A stretch of DNA of 64,000 bases from UBA6663 sp044226485 (GCA_044226485.1 JBGAGY010000005.1:1-64000), one strand, 5' to 3'; shown: positions 12,941 through 21,677, counted from the first letter of the stretch. Made by a program: numbers and translations. The notes: generated by a model not told the origin, from the letters alone.

Positions 12941-12969
12941 ATTATAAGGCGTGGAGGCCGAAGTGTCAG
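12941..12969 (-). promoter_or_regulatory. strong promoter giving a leaderless radical SAM mRNA
   Basis: CTGACA (12964-12969 complement) and TATAAT (12941-12946 complement) are 17 bases apart. TATAAT ends 8 bases before the ATG at 12932, so transcription should begin on or next to the start codon. The -35 lies in the edge of a repeat arm. Confidence 0.75.
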
Positions 12970-13073
12970 GCGAGTTTGAGCCAGATCCGGAAATCGGGAG
13001 TGCGAATGACGAATCTTTTGGTTCAAGACTCGCCGTTCGCACTCCCGATTTCTCAATTCGGCTCAAACTCACC
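12970..13073. repeat. long inverted repeat (family 2)
   Basis: Arms of about 47 bases with roughly 80% complementarity, including a perfect 16-bp block (12991-13006 with 13036-13051, core ATCGGGAGTGCGAA) and a perfect 11-bp outer block (12972-12982 with 13060-13070). It fills the gap between the HMGL-family and radical SAM genes. It shares its core with 31369-31450 and, in part, 48143-48201. Confidence 0.85.
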
Positions 13074-13081
13074 AATCCATC

Positions 13082-14383
13082 TCAACGCCCGTCAAGCCGC
13101 GTCTGAAGTTCCTCCCACTCGACGGCCGTCTGCCGGCCTTGATCGAATTCGGCCATCAACCAGGCGTGCAGTGCCGCGAGTTCGGGGTCGTCTTTCGCGA
13201 GCTCACGGCCGGTGTGCTGCTTGATGATGAAGATCAGACCCGCCAGCCCTGACTCGCGCGTCAGGCTGACTTCGAGCGGCCGGCCGAGCAGGGCCGGCAC
13301 GTCGAACGGCGCGTACATCCACCAGAACTTGTTGAGCCCATCGGCATGGATGCCGGCGCGCGTGCGATGCGCGTCCTTGCCGAAGAGCGGGTAGGGCGCA
13401 GGCACGCCATGCCCCATGCTCTGGTACAACTCGACCAGGCCGTTGAGCGCCTTGAAATCCGGCGCGCAGGTGTCGAAGTAGCCCATGCCGATGAGATGCA
13501 GCAGGACGCCCTCGAGCGGCGCGTTGCCCGAGCGTTCGCCCTTGCCCAGCAGGGTGCCGTTGATCGCCGCGCAGCCGGCCTGAATTGCCGCCAGACAATT
13601 GGCCACCACCAGATGCGTGTCGTTGTGCGGATGGAACTCGAGGTCCTCGGCTGCCAGCCCCAACTCGCGCAACTCACGGATCATGCGCGGCACCGAGCGC
13701 GGCCAGTCGACGCCTTCGTAGGGCAGGCCGAGGCCGAGCGTGTCGCACACCCGGAAGCGCGGTCGTTGCTCAGGCCCGTAGGCGCTCGCGCGTTCGATCA
13801 CGGCGTTGACGAACGGCAGCATGAACTCCCGCGGCGCCCGGGTCGCATCTTCGAGGTGCAACCTCGGCCGGATGCCGGCGTCGAGCACGCGGGCGACGGC
13901 GTCGAGATACGCCCGGGCGGCGGCCGCCCGCCCGCCGGGTGTGAACTTGTGAAAGGTGTGGTAGTCGGAGGCCGAGGCGAGCATCCCGGTCTCGCGGATG
14001 CCGAGGTCGGCGATCAGGCCGACGTCCTTCACGCTGGCGCGGATCCAGGTCGTCGGCTCGACGGGCGCGCCGGACCTGTGCCGATCGAGAGCGGCCTCGA
14101 GCATGGCCCGATCCGACGCGCGATAGGCGAAGAACTCGGCCTGACGGATCGCGCCGCTCGAACCCGTGAAGGCGTTGAAGAGCTCGTAGATCCTCACGCC
14201 CTGCTCGGGCGTCAACGGCAGGCCGCCCTGTTGGCCGTCGCGGTGAGTGGTCTCGGTCGCCCAGACTGCGGACGGCAATGTCTCGGGTCGCCGGGTCCAC
14301 ACATAGCGCGGAAAGCCACGCCGCGGAAACGCGTCTTCGAAGTAATCGGGGTGGGGCACGTCGAGGATGTTCATGACCCGCAT
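13082..14383 (-). CDS. HMGL-family carboxyltransferase; possible Re-citrate or homocitrate synthase
   Basis: A 433-residue protein with the HMG-CoA-lyase-like TIM-barrel fold used by isopropylmalate, homocitrate and Re-citrate synthases. It has the metal and base motif ETTHRDGQQ near residue 44, FHPHNDTHL (metal histidines), NGTLLGKGERSGNAPLE, and the second-half motif YPLFGKDAHRTRAGIHADGLNK. These enzymes condense acetyl-CoA with a 2-oxoacid. It lacks the leucine-feedback domain of isopropylmalate synthase, and its length suits the Re-citrate synthase type. It is divergent from a Si-type citrate synthase homologue, which supports a role around oxaloacetate or citrate. Exact substrate is inferred. 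Two in-frame starts, 14383 and 14374, are possible. Confidence 0.75.
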   Translation of the reverse strand: MRVMNILDVPHPDYFEDAFPRRGFPRYVWTRRPETLPSAVWATETTHRDGQQGGLPLTPEQGVRIYELFNAFTGSSGAIRQAEFFAYRASDRAMLEAALDRHRSGAPVEPTTWIRASVKDVGLIADLGIRETGMLASASDYHTFHKFTPGGRAAAARAYLDAVARVLDAGIRPRLHLEDATRAPREFMLPFVNAVIERASAYGPEQRPRFRVCDTLGLGLPYEGVDWPRSVPRMIRELRELGLAAEDLEFHPHNDTHLVVANCLAAIQAGCAAINGTLLGKGERSGNAPLEGVLLHLIGMGYFDTCAPDFKALNGLVELYQSMGHGVPAPYPLFGKDAHRTRAGIHADGLNKFWWMYAPFDVPALLGRPLEVSLTRESGLAGLIFIIKQHTGRELAKDDPELAALHAWLMAEFDQGRQTAVEWEELQTRLDGR

Positions 14384-14413
14384 GGTAGAATGCGATCATC
14401 AATGTCGTCAATC

Positions 14414-14429
14414 TTGATTAGCGAATCAA
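14414..14429. promoter_or_regulatory. dyad between carboxyltransferase and HTH-citrate synthase
   Basis: TTGATT and AATCAA are separated by 4 bases, placed 21 bases before the citrate synthase ATG, in the 67-base divergent gap. A TATGCT box at 14430-14435 abuts it. It is a good candidate operator for the HTH domain of the adjacent protein. Confidence 0.45.
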
Positions 14430-14450
14430 TATGCTTCAGGGAGGAAGCGC

Positions 14451-15632
14451 ATGGCCGGCTACTACACGGCCGCTGAGGCCGCTCAGAAGCTTGGCGTCAG
14501 CCGCGCGACGCTGTACGCGTACGTCAGCCGGGGCCTGATCCGCTCCGAGAAGACGGGCGACGCGCACGCCCGACGCTATGTGGCCGGTGATGTGACCCGG
14601 CTGGCGCAGCGTCAGGCGGCGCGCAAGGATCCGGGCACTGTTGCGACGGAGGCGCTGAAGTGGGGCGAGCCCGTCCTCGAGTCGGCGATGACGCTGATCG
14701 ACAGCGGCCGTCTGTACTACCGCGGCGTCGATGCCGTTCAGTTGTCGAAGACAGCCACGCTCGAAGATGCTGCGGCTTTGCTGTGGGGCGGCCAGCCCGA
14801 GTCTCCGGATCGTCTGGCCCCCGATGCGCTACGGCTGCCCAAGGACCTCTCCACGCTGGCCCGGTTTCAGACGATGCTGCCGCTCGCCGCCCAGCAGGAC
14901 CCGGCGGCGTTCGACCTTGCGCCGGCCGGCGTCCGACGCACCGGGCTGCGCATCCTCAGGCTGCTGACGGGCCTTGCCCTCGACCGCGCGCCGGAGGCGG
15001 CGCCGATCGCCGAACAACTCGCGCGTGGCTGGCGTTGTTCCGCGGCCGGGCGACGGCTGATCGAGCAGTCGCTTGTGCTGTGCGCCGATCACGAGTTAAA
15101 CGTGTCGGCTTTCACCGTGCGCTGCGTGGCGTCGAGCGGAGCGTCGTTATACGCGGCGGTCAATGCGGGGCTTTCGGCCCTGCAGGGCTGGCGGCACGGC
15201 GGCCTCGTCGAGCGCGTCGACGCGTTGCTGAAGGCCTGCGACGAACATGGGGTCGGCCCGACGGTCCGCGACCTCATGAGCCAGGGCCAGCGCCTGCCGG
15301 GCTTCGGGCACGTCCTCTACCCGGAGGGCGATCCGCGAGCGACAGCCCTGATGGCTTCGCTCGAGACGGCCCTGCCGCGGCGCCCGGTCGTTCGGCTGGC
15401 GCGATCCATCGTGAGCCACGCCGAGACGCACCTTGGCGAACGACCGACTCTGGACTTCGCTCTGGCGGTCATCGCTCGCGCGCTTCAGCTGCCTGCCGGT
15501 TCAGGCCTGACGCTCTTCGCATTGGGTCGCCCGGTGGGCTGGGTCGGGCACGCCCTCGAAGCTTACGAGCGCGGGGAACTGATCAGGCCGCGGGCCAGGT
15601 ACATCGGCCCGGCTGTCGCTGAGGCGGCGTAA
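14451..15632 (+). CDS. citrate synthase homologue with N-terminal HTH domain
   Basis: A 393-residue protein. Residues 4-50 (YTAAEAAQKLGVSRATLYAYVSRG) form a MerR/excisionase-type helix-turn-helix. The remainder is a short citrate synthase core with the catalytic-region motifs CADHELNVSAF, GWRHGGLVERV, GFGHVLYPEGDPRA and TLDFALAVIARAL, which correspond to the two catalytic histidines, the arginine loop and the aspartate. HTH-fused citrate synthases are a known group whose metabolic role is less clear than that of the housekeeping enzyme. GGGAGGAAG precedes the ATG by 4-5 bases. A dyad (14414-14429) lies just upstream and could be an operator read by its own HTH domain. Confidence 0.88.
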   Translation: MAGYYTAAEAAQKLGVSRATLYAYVSRGLIRSEKTGDAHARRYVAGDVTRLAQRQAARKDPGTVATEALKWGEPVLESAMTLIDSGRLYYRGVDAVQLSKTATLEDAAALLWGGQPESPDRLAPDALRLPKDLSTLARFQTMLPLAAQQDPAAFDLAPAGVRRTGLRILRLLTGLALDRAPEAAPIAEQLARGWRCSAAGRRLIEQSLVLCADHELNVSAFTVRCVASSGASLYAAVNAGLSALQGWRHGGLVERVDALLKACDEHGVGPTVRDLMSQGQRLPGFGHVLYPEGDPRATALMASLETALPRRPVVRLARSIVSHAETHLGERPTLDFALAVIARALQLPAGSGLTLFALGRPVGWVGHALEAYERGELIRPRARYIGPAVAEAA

Positions 15633-15646
15633 GCGCCGGGAATCAA

Positions 15647-15673
15647 ACGAGCGGGCCGCCTCGGCCCGCTCGT
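15647..15673. terminator. bidirectional terminator, citrate synthase/ytxH
   Basis: A perfect 12-bp stem (ACGAGCGGGCCG with its complement) and a 3-base loop between convergent genes, with AAA on the left and GTTT on the right. It suits termination from both sides. Confidence 0.7.
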
Positions 15674-15696
15674 CGTTTCGCTTGGTCGGGGAGCGA

Positions 15697-16056
15697 TCAG
15701 ACGTCGGCGCCGGTCTGGGCGCCCTTGCGGCCGAGCAGGTCATCGATCTGCTTGCGGCCCTCCGAAACTGCGCCCTTGCCGCGCTCGGCTAGTTCTTCAC
15801 CCTTCGCGCGGGCCTCGGCGGCCAGCTTCTCGGCGCGATTACGGGCTGAAGAGGCGGCCTCTTCGGCGCGGCGCCGGGCGTCCTCGCCGTAGGTGGCAGC
15901 CTGGTCGCGGATCTCGATGCTGCGCTGGCGGATCTGGGCGCGGGTCTCTTCGCCCGATTGCGGCGCCATGATCAGCGCCACGGCGGCGCCGACGAGACCA
16001 CCAATGATGAACCCGGTGAGGAAGCTGCCAATTTCGCTGTCGGATGACTCGGACAT
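15697..16056 (-). CDS. YtxH-like membrane-anchored helical protein
   Basis: A 119-residue protein. One glycine-rich membrane segment (FLTGFIIGGLVGAAVALIMAP) ends in the APQSGEETR motif typical of YtxH-like proteins, followed by a long charged, alanine-rich helix up to residue 110. It probably sits at the cytoplasmic membrane with a coiled-coil tail; family roles link to stress and the envelope but are not defined. AAGGAG lies before the ATG. It is downstream of the membrane gene at 16092-16604 (35-base gap), likely one operon, and ends at the bidirectional hairpin 15647-15673. Confidence 0.8.
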   Translation of the reverse strand: MSESSDSEIGSFLTGFIIGGLVGAAVALIMAPQSGEETRAQIRQRSIEIRDQAATYGEDARRRAEEAASSARNRAEKLAAEARAKGEELAERGKGAVSEGRKQIDDLLGRKGAQTGADV

Positions 16057-16091
16057 GGTCCTTCTCCTTGGTGTTGCCTTGGCCGTTGCGT

Positions 16092-16604
16092 TCAGCGGCG
16101 GAAGATCCCGCCGAGTTGGTTGACGGTATCGACGATCCGGCTGAGGCCCGCGACGTAGGCGTTCAATTTGATGACAGGCTCGGCCACGTTCTCACTTAAG
16201 AACACGGCGGTGCCCCGAACGGTGCGCACGGTTTCCTGGGTGGCCTCGAGGATGGGCTTCAGCTCGTTTCGCAGCAGGTTGGTCAGCAGCGCGATCTGCA
16301 CCGCCACCACCGTCAGGGCGATCCCGATGAAGACCATCATCAGGGCCATCAGGATGATGAAGACGTCGCGGACCGCGGCGGCCTGGGTGGGGTTCTGGAT
16401 CAGAAAGTAGGCGCCGACGATCATGCCGATGAAGATCAGGACGGCTGCGATGGCGATGATGACCACCGTGGTCTTCTGCCGCGTGGTCATCCCCTCGGGC
16501 TCAGGATCGGTCGGCGGTTGAGTAGGCCGCACCGGTTCGTACGGCGGAGGCACCACCCCTTCGGGTGCCGCTCCGTCGCTGGGGTAGGTGGGTGCGGTGG
16601 TCAT
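16092..16604 (-). CDS. membrane protein, DUF948-like
   Basis: A 170-residue protein: a proline-rich N-terminal tail (1-38), two hydrophobic segments (about 45-70 and 80-108), then an amphipathic helix (ELKPILEATQETVRTVRGTAVFLSENVAEPVIKL) of the kind seen in DUF948-like proteins. DUF948 and YtxH proteins often occur together, as here. The function is unknown, probably envelope-related. TATAAT sits exactly 8 bases before the ATG at 16604, so transcription should begin at or next to the start codon. Confidence 0.7.
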   Translation of the reverse strand: MTTAPTYPSDGAAPEGVVPPPYEPVRPTQPPTDPEPEGMTTRQKTTVVIIAIAAVLIFIGMIVGAYFLIQNPTQAAAVRDVFIILMALMMVFIGIALTVVAVQIALLTNLLRNELKPILEATQETVRTVRGTAVFLSENVAEPVIKLNAYVAGLSRIVDTVNQLGGIFRR

Positions 16605-16612
16605 AAGTCGAA

Positions 16613-16618
16613 ATTATA
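16613..16618 (-). promoter_or_regulatory. -10 box of the DUF948-like gene
   Basis: TATAAT on the minus strand, 8 bases before the ATG at 16604. There is no clear -35. A leaderless transcript is implied. Confidence 0.5.
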
Positions 16619-16713
16619 ACGCACCGAATCGGCTGGTTTTTGCGTGCCCAGTCCGTTCGGTCGCGTCGCTTGAGGAGCGATGCAGCCTGGCGTTCGGCTC
16701 CGAAGAGTTGGTG

Positions 16714-17010
16714 TCATGGTTCCCTCGTGCGTGCGCGGCGACTCTCGCCGCGCACATCGTCGTGTATCAAAATGCGGGTCAAGGCAAGCGCCAGGCCGCT
16801 GCCCAGCGTTGCCATTAGGAGGTTCAGCGCGCCGACCTGGAGGGCATGCACACCCACAAGGTCGCCGGTGACGTGGCCGAGCGCGAACCCGAGCCAGCTC
16901 GCCACGAGAAAGAACACGAGCCGGCGGGCGTCGCCGCCCTGCCAGACGTGAAATGCGGCCCCGAACAACGTGGCCAGGCCGATCGCCAGCAGGAAGGTGG
17001 GCAGGGTCAT
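16714..17010 (-). CDS. small three-helix membrane protein
   Basis: A 98-residue hydrophobic protein with about three membrane segments and a basic C-terminal tail (SRRARTREP). I do not recognise the family. Its ATG overlaps the mnmA stop (ATGA) and GAGGA lies just upstream, so it is coupled to mnmA and belongs to the nifS-mnmA transcript. No catalytic motif is visible. A structural or accessory membrane role is the most that can be said. Confidence 0.7.
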   Translation of the reverse strand: MTLPTFLLAIGLATLFGAAFHVWQGGDARRLVFFLVASWLGFALGHVTGDLVGVHALQVGALNLLMATLGSGLALALTRILIHDDVRGESRRARTREP

Positions 17011-18119
17011 ACGGTCCTCGACACGACGTCGGCCTGTCGAACGTCGCTCGTCTCCCGAGCGATCAGGCCGCCGCCCAGACAGACGTCGTGCTCATAAAAC
17101 ACAGCGGCCTGGCCAGCGGTTATATCACGCAGGTTCTGCTCGAACAACACAAGCGCGCCGCCGCCCTCCAGGGGCTCGATCGTCGCCGGCTGCGGCGCCG
17201 CTTTGTAGCGGATCTTGACCTCGGCCCTGATCGGCTCCTGCGGCGCGGCCCCGCTGATCCAGTGCACGGCCGGCACTCTCAACTCGCTCTTGCCCAATTC
17301 GTCGGCGGTGCCGACCACAAGCGTGTGGGTGGCCGGCTCGAGCGCGATCACGTAGAGCGGATCGAGGCTGGCCACGCCCAACCCTTTGCGCTGGCCGATG
17401 GTGTAGAGCGGCAGGCCCTGGTGTTCGCCGACGACGGTGCCGTCGCGGCGCACGATCGGGCCGGGCTGCAGGGTCTGTGGCGCGTGCTCGCGCAGGAAGC
17501 GCCGGTAGTCGCCGTCGGCCAGGAAGCACAGATCCTGGCTCTCGGGTCGCTCGGCCACCGGCAGCCCGATCTCGCGGGCGATGCCACGCACCTCGGGCTT
17601 GGTCAGTCCGCCGAGTGGGAACAGGGCGTGCCGCAACTGGGCCTGGCCCATCACGCTCAGCACGTACGACTGATCTTTTCGGTCGTCGACGGCCTTGAGC
17701 AACTGGAAGCCATCGGCCGCGTCGCCGCCCACGCGGGCGTAGTGCCCGGTGGCCAGGTAGTCGGCGCCCAGGTCGAGCGCCTGGTCGAGCAGAAAGCTCC
17801 AGCGGATGTGCCGGTTGCACTCCAGACACGGGTTTGGGGTCAGCCCGGCGGCGTAGCTGTCGATGAAGAAATCGACGATGCGCTGCTTGAACGTCGACTG
17901 CGCGTCGATCGCGTAGAACGGGATGCCGAGCTGGCCGGCCACGCGTCGGGCCTGCGCCAGAGCATCCGGCGTGCAACACCGGTTGAACGCAACGTCCGAC
18001 GTCGGCTCGCCCCAGAGCCGCATCATCATGCCGATGACTTCGTGGCCCTGCTTCACGAGCAGCGCAGCGGCCACGCTGCTATCGACCCCGCCGGACATGG
18101 CGATGACGACTCGGGCCAT
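17007..18119 (-). CDS. mnmA: tRNA-specific 2-thiouridylase MnmA
   Basis: A 370-residue enzyme that puts sulfur on U34 of tRNAs for Lys, Glu and Gln using ATP and a persulfide. The PP-loop SGGVDSS is at the N-terminus. The two catalytic cysteines are seen in NPCLECN and in ESQDLCFL, with GHYAR and LYTIGQRKG in the usual order. The ATG shares one base with the stop of the cysteine desulfurase gene (TGATG), so sulfur donor and acceptor are translationally coupled. Length is normal. Confidence 0.96.
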   Translation of the reverse strand: MARVVIAMSGGVDSSVAAALLVKQGHEVIGMMMRLWGEPTSDVAFNRCCTPDALAQARRVAGQLGIPFYAIDAQSTFKQRIVDFFIDSYAAGLTPNPCLECNRHIRWSFLLDQALDLGADYLATGHYARVGGDAADGFQLLKAVDDRKDQSYVLSVMGQAQLRHALFPLGGLTKPEVRGIAREIGLPVAERPESQDLCFLADGDYRRFLREHAPQTLQPGPIVRRDGTVVGEHQGLPLYTIGQRKGLGVASLDPLYVIALEPATHTLVVGTADELGKSELRVPAVHWISGAAPQEPIRAEVKIRYKAAPQPATIEPLEGGGALVLFEQNLRDITAGQAAVFYEHDVCLGGGLIARETSDVRQADVVSRTV

Positions 18120-19321
18120 CACAACACCGCGGCGGCCGGCTCGGGTGGAGCGGGGCGCATGGAGGATTCGGCGCGGGCGCGCAGACGGGCGACCACGCCC
18201 GGCAGGGTCTCGAGGACCCTTTCGACGTCGTCGGCCGTGGTGGCGCGACCGACGGTCAGGCGCAGCGAGCCGGCTGCCCACTCTGGGGCCAATCCGCAGG
18301 CGAGCAGCACGCTCGACGGTCGCGGGTCGCCGGTCTTGCAGGCCGAGCCCGACGATGCCGCGATGCCGGCCAGGTCGAGGTGCATCAACAGCGAGTTGCC
18401 GTCGACGCCTTCGAGCGCGAACGACGCATGGTTAGGCAGGCGCTCGCTCGGGTGGCCGGTGAGCAGGCTGTTCGGGATGGCCTCCAACACGCCCGCGATC
18501 AGGCGATCGCGCAGCGCCGTGAAGTGCGCGTTGTGGACGTCGCGTTCGGCGGCCGTGATCTGCAGCGCCGAGGCCAGGCCAACAATCAACGGCACGTTGG
18601 GCGTGCCCGCCCGCAGGCCACGCTCGTGGGCGCCGCCGGTTTGAGTCGGCACGAGCGACGTGCCCGGTTCCACGTAGAGCGCGCCGACGCCCTTCGGCCC
18701 ATAGGCCTTGTGAGCGCCGAGCGCCATCGTCGTGACACCCAGCTTCGACACGTCGAGCGGCAGTTGACCGGTGGCCTGAACGGCATCGACATGCACGGCG
18801 ACGCCGCGCGCGCGAGCGATCGCCGCGATCTCGGCGATCGGGTTGATCGTGCCGATCTCGTTGTTGCCGTAGATCACGGCGACCACTGCGGTGTCGTCGC
18901 GCAGAGCGGCGGCCACGGCCTCGGGCCGGACCTGGCCGAAGCGGTCGACCGGCAGCATAGTCAGGTCGAAACCAAAGTGGTCGTGCAACTGGTGGCAGGT
19001 CGCCAGGACGGCCTCATGCTCGACCGGCGTCGTGATCAGGTGGCGCGCGCCGCGGCGTTCGCGCTCCGCCAGAGCGATGCCGCGCAGGGCGAGGTTATCG
19101 GCCTCGGAGCCGCCGCTGGTGAACACGATCGCGTTCGGCGAGCACGCCAGCACCTGAGCCACCGTCTCGCGCGCCCGTTCGAGCGCGTGCTCGGCCCGCT
19201 GGCCGAAGGCGTGCACGGAGGATGGGTTGCCGAAGTGCTGGGTGAAGTAGGGCAACATGGCCTCCACGACGCGGGGGTCCACCGGTGTGGTCGCTGCATA
19301 ATCCATGTAAATGGGGGCCAT
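18119..19321 (-). CDS. cysteine desulfurase (NifS/IscS family)
   Basis: A 400-residue PLP enzyme that frees sulfur from cysteine as a persulfide. It begins MAPIYMDYAATTPVDP, has the PLP lysine in GAHKAYGPKG, the PLP-binding histidine region TTPVEHEAVL, and the catalytic cysteine in SSGSACKTGDPRPS. Being directly upstream of, and overlapping, mnmA, it is probably the sulfur donor for tRNA thiolation, and perhaps for the TtuA/TtuB system at 62.6-63.8 kb. The start at 19321 is chosen because the family homology begins there and a TACAAT box lies 8 bases upstream. Confidence 0.94.
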   Translation of the reverse strand: MAPIYMDYAATTPVDPRVVEAMLPYFTQHFGNPSSVHAFGQRAEHALERARETVAQVLACSPNAIVFTSGGSEADNLALRGIALAERERRGARHLITTPVEHEAVLATCHQLHDHFGFDLTMLPVDRFGQVRPEAVAAALRDDTAVVAVIYGNNEIGTINPIAEIAAIARARGVAVHVDAVQATGQLPLDVSKLGVTTMALGAHKAYGPKGVGALYVEPGTSLVPTQTGGAHERGLRAGTPNVPLIVGLASALQITAAERDVHNAHFTALRDRLIAGVLEAIPNSLLTGHPSERLPNHASFALEGVDGNSLLMHLDLAGIAASSGSACKTGDPRPSSVLLACGLAPEWAAGSLRLTVGRATTADDVERVLETLPGVVARLRARAESSMRPAPPEPAAAVL

Positions 19322-19329
19322 ATGCCGAG

Positions 19330-19335
19330 ATTGTA
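19330..19335 (-). promoter_or_regulatory. -10 box of the cysteine desulfurase gene
   Basis: TACAAT on the minus strand, 8 bases before the ATG at 19321; the -35 is weak. A leaderless start of the nifS-mnmA operon is implied. Confidence 0.45.
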
Positions 19336-19480
19336 TCGCAAGGCCCAGGGCACGGACATCAGACGCCACGCGAGGGCCGTCGGCCGACGCTGACATTCCC
19401 ATAGAGGAAGAGGAAGGTTGAAGCCCTGGCACGTAGCGAGTGCCGCTCGGCCACGCCGCGACCTCGGGTATCATCTCGGC

Positions 19481-20869
19481 ATGCCCGCCGAGACGTTCGC
19501 GCACGAACTCGAGATGCACGTCATCGCGCTCAACCGCGAGCTGTGGGCTGAGAGCACGGGCCAAAACGTCAATCAAAGCGCCGTTTTCCGCGCGACGCAG
19601 GCCATCAGCCATTTGACCGAGAGCCTGCTCGCCGACCCCGACCCGGCCTGGCGGCGGTATGGCGTGCAGCTGTGGGCCGAGTCTCGCATCCGTCCGCGCG
19701 ACGAGCGCATCGTGGATCTGCTCGACGAGCATGCCCGGGCCCGCGAACTTGTCAGCAGCGCCGGGCCGCTGACCTGGCGCAACTGGCGGATCTTCGAGCG
19801 CGAGGCCTCAGCCGAGCAACTCGACGCCGGGCTCGAGGCCCTGATCTCGGCAACGGCGTCGCTCGTGCCCGCGCTCCAAAATCGATTGGAGCAGACCCGC
19901 GCCGACTACGCGGCTCAAGGTCTCGACCCGATCGAGGTCTTCGCCTGGCGCGAGGGCCTGACGGTCCCCGAACTGCGCACGCGCCTTCAACACGAAGCCG
20001 TCGCGGCGCGTGAGGCCTTTCGCCACAGCTTCCATGCCCTCAGCCAGGCCGTCTTCGGGCGCGCGCCCGGGGCCGCCGAGCTGCATGCCCTGTACCTCAA
20101 CCTGATGTACACGCCGACCGACTCGATCTTCGACAACGTCGCGACCGAGGTCGAGCGCGCGTTGGCGCGCATGGACGGCCTCGGCTTCCCGCTCGGCAGC
20201 ATCCCGCTTGATCTGACCGACAGGCCGCGCAAGTCGCCGGGCGCGTTTTGCTTCCCGCTGGCCATCCCTCACGACGTGCGCATCTCGGTGCGCATGACGT
20301 CGCGCCACCACCTGGCCGACATGCTTTATCACGAGCTCGGCCACGCCGCGCACTTCACCACCATCAATCCCGATCTTCCATTTGTCGACCGCTACTGGAT
20401 CGAGTCGGGCGTGCACGAAACGTTCTCGACGTTGTTCGAATCGCTGCTGGGCGAACCGCTCTTCCTGTCCGAGGAACTCGGCCTCTCGTCCGAGTCGGTC
20501 GACGCGCTTGTGGGCTTTGCGGCCTTCAAACGCGCGCTGACGATGACGAAGCAGTCGGCCACGGCTCTGGCTGCAATGGATTGTTGGGAGGAAGGGCTTG
20601 ACTGGCCGCAGACCGAAGCTCGACACCGGCTGTATCTGCGCGGTGATCTGGGCATCACGGCGCCGGCCGGCTACGGGCGGCTCGATCCGTTCCTGCAATC
20701 GACGAGCGTCTACCCGGCCGGTTACGTCCTGGCTGAACTGCGCGTCGCCGTCTGGGTGCGGGCGCTGCGCGCGCTCGGCGGCGAGGCCTGGTGGCGCTCA
20801 CCGGCCGCGCAGGCCGACATCCGCGCGCGCATGGGCGCCGGGGCTCTGGCGCAACTTCCCCTTGATTGA
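19481..20869 (+). CDS. M3-like zinc metallopeptidase
   Basis: A 462-residue soluble protein related to oligoendopeptidase F/M3 gluzincins. The zinc site is HELGHAAH, with the third ligand in the helix ESGVHETFSTLFE about 30 residues later, and a YPAGYVLAE segment near the C-terminus matches the substrate-binding YxxGY type of M3 enzymes. It is shorter than classical M3 peptidases (about 600). No signal peptide is seen, so it is probably cytoplasmic and acts on peptides. It is divergent from nifS. The ATG at 19481 is 6 bases after a TATCAT box. Confidence 0.8.
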   Translation: MPAETFAHELEMHVIALNRELWAESTGQNVNQSAVFRATQAISHLTESLLADPDPAWRRYGVQLWAESRIRPRDERIVDLLDEHARARELVSSAGPLTWRNWRIFEREASAEQLDAGLEALISATASLVPALQNRLEQTRADYAAQGLDPIEVFAWREGLTVPELRTRLQHEAVAAREAFRHSFHALSQAVFGRAPGAAELHALYLNLMYTPTDSIFDNVATEVERALARMDGLGFPLGSIPLDLTDRPRKSPGAFCFPLAIPHDVRISVRMTSRHHLADMLYHELGHAAHFTTINPDLPFVDRYWIESGVHETFSTLFESLLGEPLFLSEELGLSSESVDALVGFAAFKRALTMTKQSATALAAMDCWEEGLDWPQTEARHRLYLRGDLGITAPAGYGRLDPFLQSTSVYPAGYVLAELRVAVWVRALRALGGEAWWRSPAAQADIRARMGAGALAQLPLD

Positions 20870-20885
20870 GGAACCCCGAAAACAA

Positions 20886-21464
20886 CTAGGCTGAGGCAGG
20901 GTCGTCGGGCGGTGGTTCGACAGCCGCAGACTCGATCGTGTCCGCATCGGGCTCGGCCGGCGGTTGCGGCTCGCCGGTTGGCGCGGCTGTCTGCACGAAC
21001 TCAGGCGTCTCGTAGACGCGCTCGGGCTCGGGCTGGCGTGTGGCGCAGTACGGGCAGGTGGACCAGGCGAGATCGATCAGGCGCCCGCACGACACACACG
21101 GTTTCTTCAGCCGCGTCAGACAGTTGGGGCAGATCTGCCAGGCCTCGTCGACCTGTCGGCTGCAGCCCGGGCAGACGCGGCGTTCCTCGATCTCCTGCAG
21201 CAACGCCTCTTCTTCGAGGCTTTGTTCGTACTGCTCGGCCAGGGTCTTCGGCGGGCGCAGGATCAGATAGATCAACAGACCTGGCAGCAGGAGCACGGCG
21301 ACGACGAGCGCGGCCATCACCTGCGCCAACAGGTCGCGGCTGCGCGCGCGCATGTCACGGAAGGTCCAGATCACAAGGCTCAGCCACAGCGCCGCCAGGA
21401 ACGCGCCGACGAAAGTGACGGCCCACAACACGGCTTCGGAGAGCGCACTGATGTCAATCGACAT
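20886..21464 (-). CDS. membrane protein with double zinc ribbon
   Basis: A 192-residue protein. Two hydrophobic segments (about 10-33 and 45-68) are followed by a cytoplasmic tail with two zinc-ribbon-type cysteine sets: CPGC with CPNC, then CVSC with CPYC. An acidic, proline-rich C-terminus follows. This type is common in Chloroflexota but its function is not known. It ends 16 bases from the convergent peptidase gene with no clear terminator between. TATAAT stands 8 bases before the ATG, giving a probable leaderless mRNA. Confidence 0.78.
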   Translation of the reverse strand: MSIDISALSEAVLWAVTFVGAFLAALWLSLVIWTFRDMRARSRDLLAQVMAALVVAVLLLPGLLIYLILRPPKTLAEQYEQSLEEEALLQEIEERRVCPGCSRQVDEAWQICPNCLTRLKKPCVSCGRLIDLAWSTCPYCATRQPEPERVYETPEFVQTAAPTGEPQPPAEPDADTIESAAVEPPPDDPASA

Positions 21465-21472
21465 GGGCGCCG

Positions 21473-21478
21473 ATTATA
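21473..21478 (-). promoter_or_regulatory. -10 box of the zinc-ribbon gene
   Basis: TATAAT on the minus strand, exactly 8 bases before the ATG at 21464. The -35 is weak. Confidence 0.5.
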
Positions 21479-21677
21479 ATATGGAGGTCGCATCGCCGCG
21501 ACCGACCCGAGGCAATAAAGAGCCGGCCCGGGTTGTTGAGGGTCAATCAACTTCAATGAACAGGCCGCGGATTGCGCGGAGCTAGCCGATAACGTTTGGA
21601 TATCCAGTCGTTGTGCTCTTTCGAAACCTATCGGCGCAACCCGTGGCCAAGAACTGCCCGACGCATCAAGGGGGATT

